From: an uncultured Planctomycetaceae bacterium
GTDB taxonomy: Bacteria > Planctomycetota > Planctomycetia > Planctomycetales > Planctomycetaceae
NCBI GenBank assembly: GCA_903921605.1
Contig: CAIXQV010000875.1
Coordinates: 1-6,318 of the forward strand
DNA: 6,318 nucleotides
Direction: 5' to 3'
Both the position numbers and the translations under genes were made by a program. This document shows positions 5,317-6,318 of the stretch, one piece after another (the stretch's first letter is position 1; each line of letters opens with the position of its first letter). The notes beneath the pieces are model-generated. The model was given only the letters and a program-made list of their open reading frames with translations. It was not told the DNA's origin and did no database searches.

Positions 5317-6318
5317 TGGAAGATGAAGCAAACCAACTCTCTGACCTTCTTCTCGCATGGGAAGAAGCATGGGAGCAGGGGACTGACTTAGCGGCAGCCG
5401 AACTCTGCAAAGATGCGCCTGAACTGATTCCCCAGCTTGAGCAACAGATTGCACGGCTGAAGAAGATGGCGTGGATGTCGAAGACTGCTGATACAGTCGA
5501 TCTCATTGAGCCTGATCTTTTGATTGGTCAGATCCTGGCCGATCGATACCGAATCGAGTCGTTCGTCGCTTCTGGTGGATTCGGAAGAGTCTATCGAGCG
5601 TTCGATAATGAGCTTCAGCGTCATGTTGCATTAAAGCTTGCTCGGATAGATCGATCTCGGTCGACCGACTCGTTACTGCACGAAGCTCGAAGAACAGCAA
5701 AACTGCGTCACCCAGGAATCGTGTCTGTCCATGATGTTGCAAAGCATGATGGTTCTGTTTTCATTGTCAGCGATCTGATTGAGGGACGTAGTCTTGCCGC
5801 AGTAATTGCAGAAGGTCCGACCACCATTAAACAGGCCATTTGCTGGATTGTGGAAGTGGCCGAAGCACTGCAGGCCGCTCATGAACAGGGATTTATCCAT
5901 CGAGATATCAAACCGTCCAATATTTTGATTGATCAAAAAGGCAGGGCATCGATCACAGATTTTGGCATTGCCACCACCATTGATCAGATCAACAACGGGG
6001 AAGCCGTTTCCTCAGGCACGCTGGCCTACATGGCACCAGAACAACTGCTGGGCGAAAACAGGTTGCTTGGTCCTGGAACCGATCTGTTTGCACTGGGCCT
6101 GGTGTTTTACGAACTGCTGACGGGAAAACATCCGTACAAAGCTGAATCTGACATCGTTTTACGAGAGAACACTCTGCTGCGCCTGCCAGTACCGCCCCGT
6201 CAACTCAATCCTGAAATACCGCCACACATCGAGCAGGTTTGCCTCCGCTGCCTGGCAAAACACCCAGCCGATCGTTTTGAAACAGCCACTGCAGTAATCG
6301 AAGCGATCAATTCACCAG
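5316..6318 (+). CDS. Hanks-type Ser/Thr protein kinase, C-terminus off the right edge
   Basis: The frame is open from ATG 5316 to the window end (334 complete codons). Residues 8-55 form the planctomycete kinase leader, 'LLLAWEEAWEQG' and 'LCKDAPELIPQLEQQI'. The kinase domain spans about 76-330: glycine loop 'ASGGFGRV' (85-92, the usual first Gly being Ala), 'VALK' with K107, helix-C E123, 'HRDIKPSN' (195-202, catalytic D197), 'DFG' (215-217), 'SSGTLAYMAPEQ' (232-243), D256 of subdomain IX, and R320 of subdomain XI. All catalytic residues are present, so it should be active; HRD and DFG are canonical. The part expected next in this family, a membrane helix and a sensor or repeat region, lies outside. 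It overlaps the sigma gene stop by one base and so is translationally coupled to it. The pair is probably a signalling unit in which phosphorylation controls the sigma factor. Confidence 0.93.
   Translation, partial: MEDEANQLSDLLLAWEEAWEQGTDLAAAELCKDAPELIPQLEQQIARLKKMAWMSKTADTVDLIEPDLLIGQILADRYRIESFVASGGFGRVYRAFDNELQRHVALKLARIDRSRSTDSLLHEARRTAKLRHPGIVSVHDVAKHDGSVFIVSDLIEGRSLAAVIAEGPTTIKQAICWIVEVAEALQAAHEQGFIHRDIKPSNILIDQKGRASITDFGIATTIDQINNGEAVSSGTLAYMAPEQLLGENRLLGPGTDLFALGLVFYELLTGKHPYKAESDIVLRENTLLRLPVPPRQLNPEIPPHIEQVCLRCLAKHPADRFETATAVIEAINSP

Overview
The window looks like a chromosomal piece of a moderate-GC planctomycete (Rhodopirellula/Gimesia-like). Four features point there: an ECF sigma factor overlapping a Hanks-type Ser/Thr kinase with the planctomycete N-terminal leader, two membrane proteins with GYF_2 (DUF4339) domains, leucine-rich repeats of the 'DLSPLKGMPL' type with an 'EFWKEV' C-terminal cap, and start codons with weak or no Shine-Dalgarno sequence. 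No rRNA, tRNA, CRISPR array or intact insertion sequence was seen. The genus is inference.

Layout. The left two thirds are read leftward. In transcription order they hold a 447-residue GYF_2/coiled/membrane/OB-fold protein (4408 to 3065), a 359-residue GYF_2 four-helix membrane protein (3031 to 1952), a short LRR protein whose upstream part overlaps it (1998 to 1417), a scrap-yard of broken genes (about 1267 to 934), a small four-helix membrane protein (763 to 362), and a partial protein resembling prolipoprotein diacylglyceryl transferase (Lgt) that leaves the left edge (362 to 1). The right third is read rightward from a 320-bp divergent intergenic region: the ECF sigma factor (4729-5316), then the kinase (5316 to beyond the right edge), joined by a one-base TGATG overlap.

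The least expected part is the scrap-yard. A 5' fragment of a DUF2071-family gene (start codon at 1267, 42 codons) runs directly into a second copy of the last 53 codons of the OB-fold gene. The second copy is in another frame, lies behind a stop codon and is about 89% identical at the DNA level. The similarity continues past the stop codon, 25 bases being perfect, and a 10-base identity further on matches the start of the GYF_2 gene. The simplest reading is that this neighbourhood once held a second OB-fold/GYF_2 gene pair beside a DUF2071 gene, and that a deletion fused the remains.

Working together. The sigma/kinase pair is very probably one signalling operon in which the kinase, or a sensor region outside the window, governs the sigma factor. 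The GYF_2 pair probably encodes cooperating membrane proteins: each has a GYF_2 domain and a PPPLPQ motif, and GYF domains are known to bind proline-rich peptides. The substrate or process is unknown. The Lgt-like gene and its small membrane neighbour form a translationally coupled pair. Whether the divergent sigma factor controls the leftward genes cannot be decided from the sequence.
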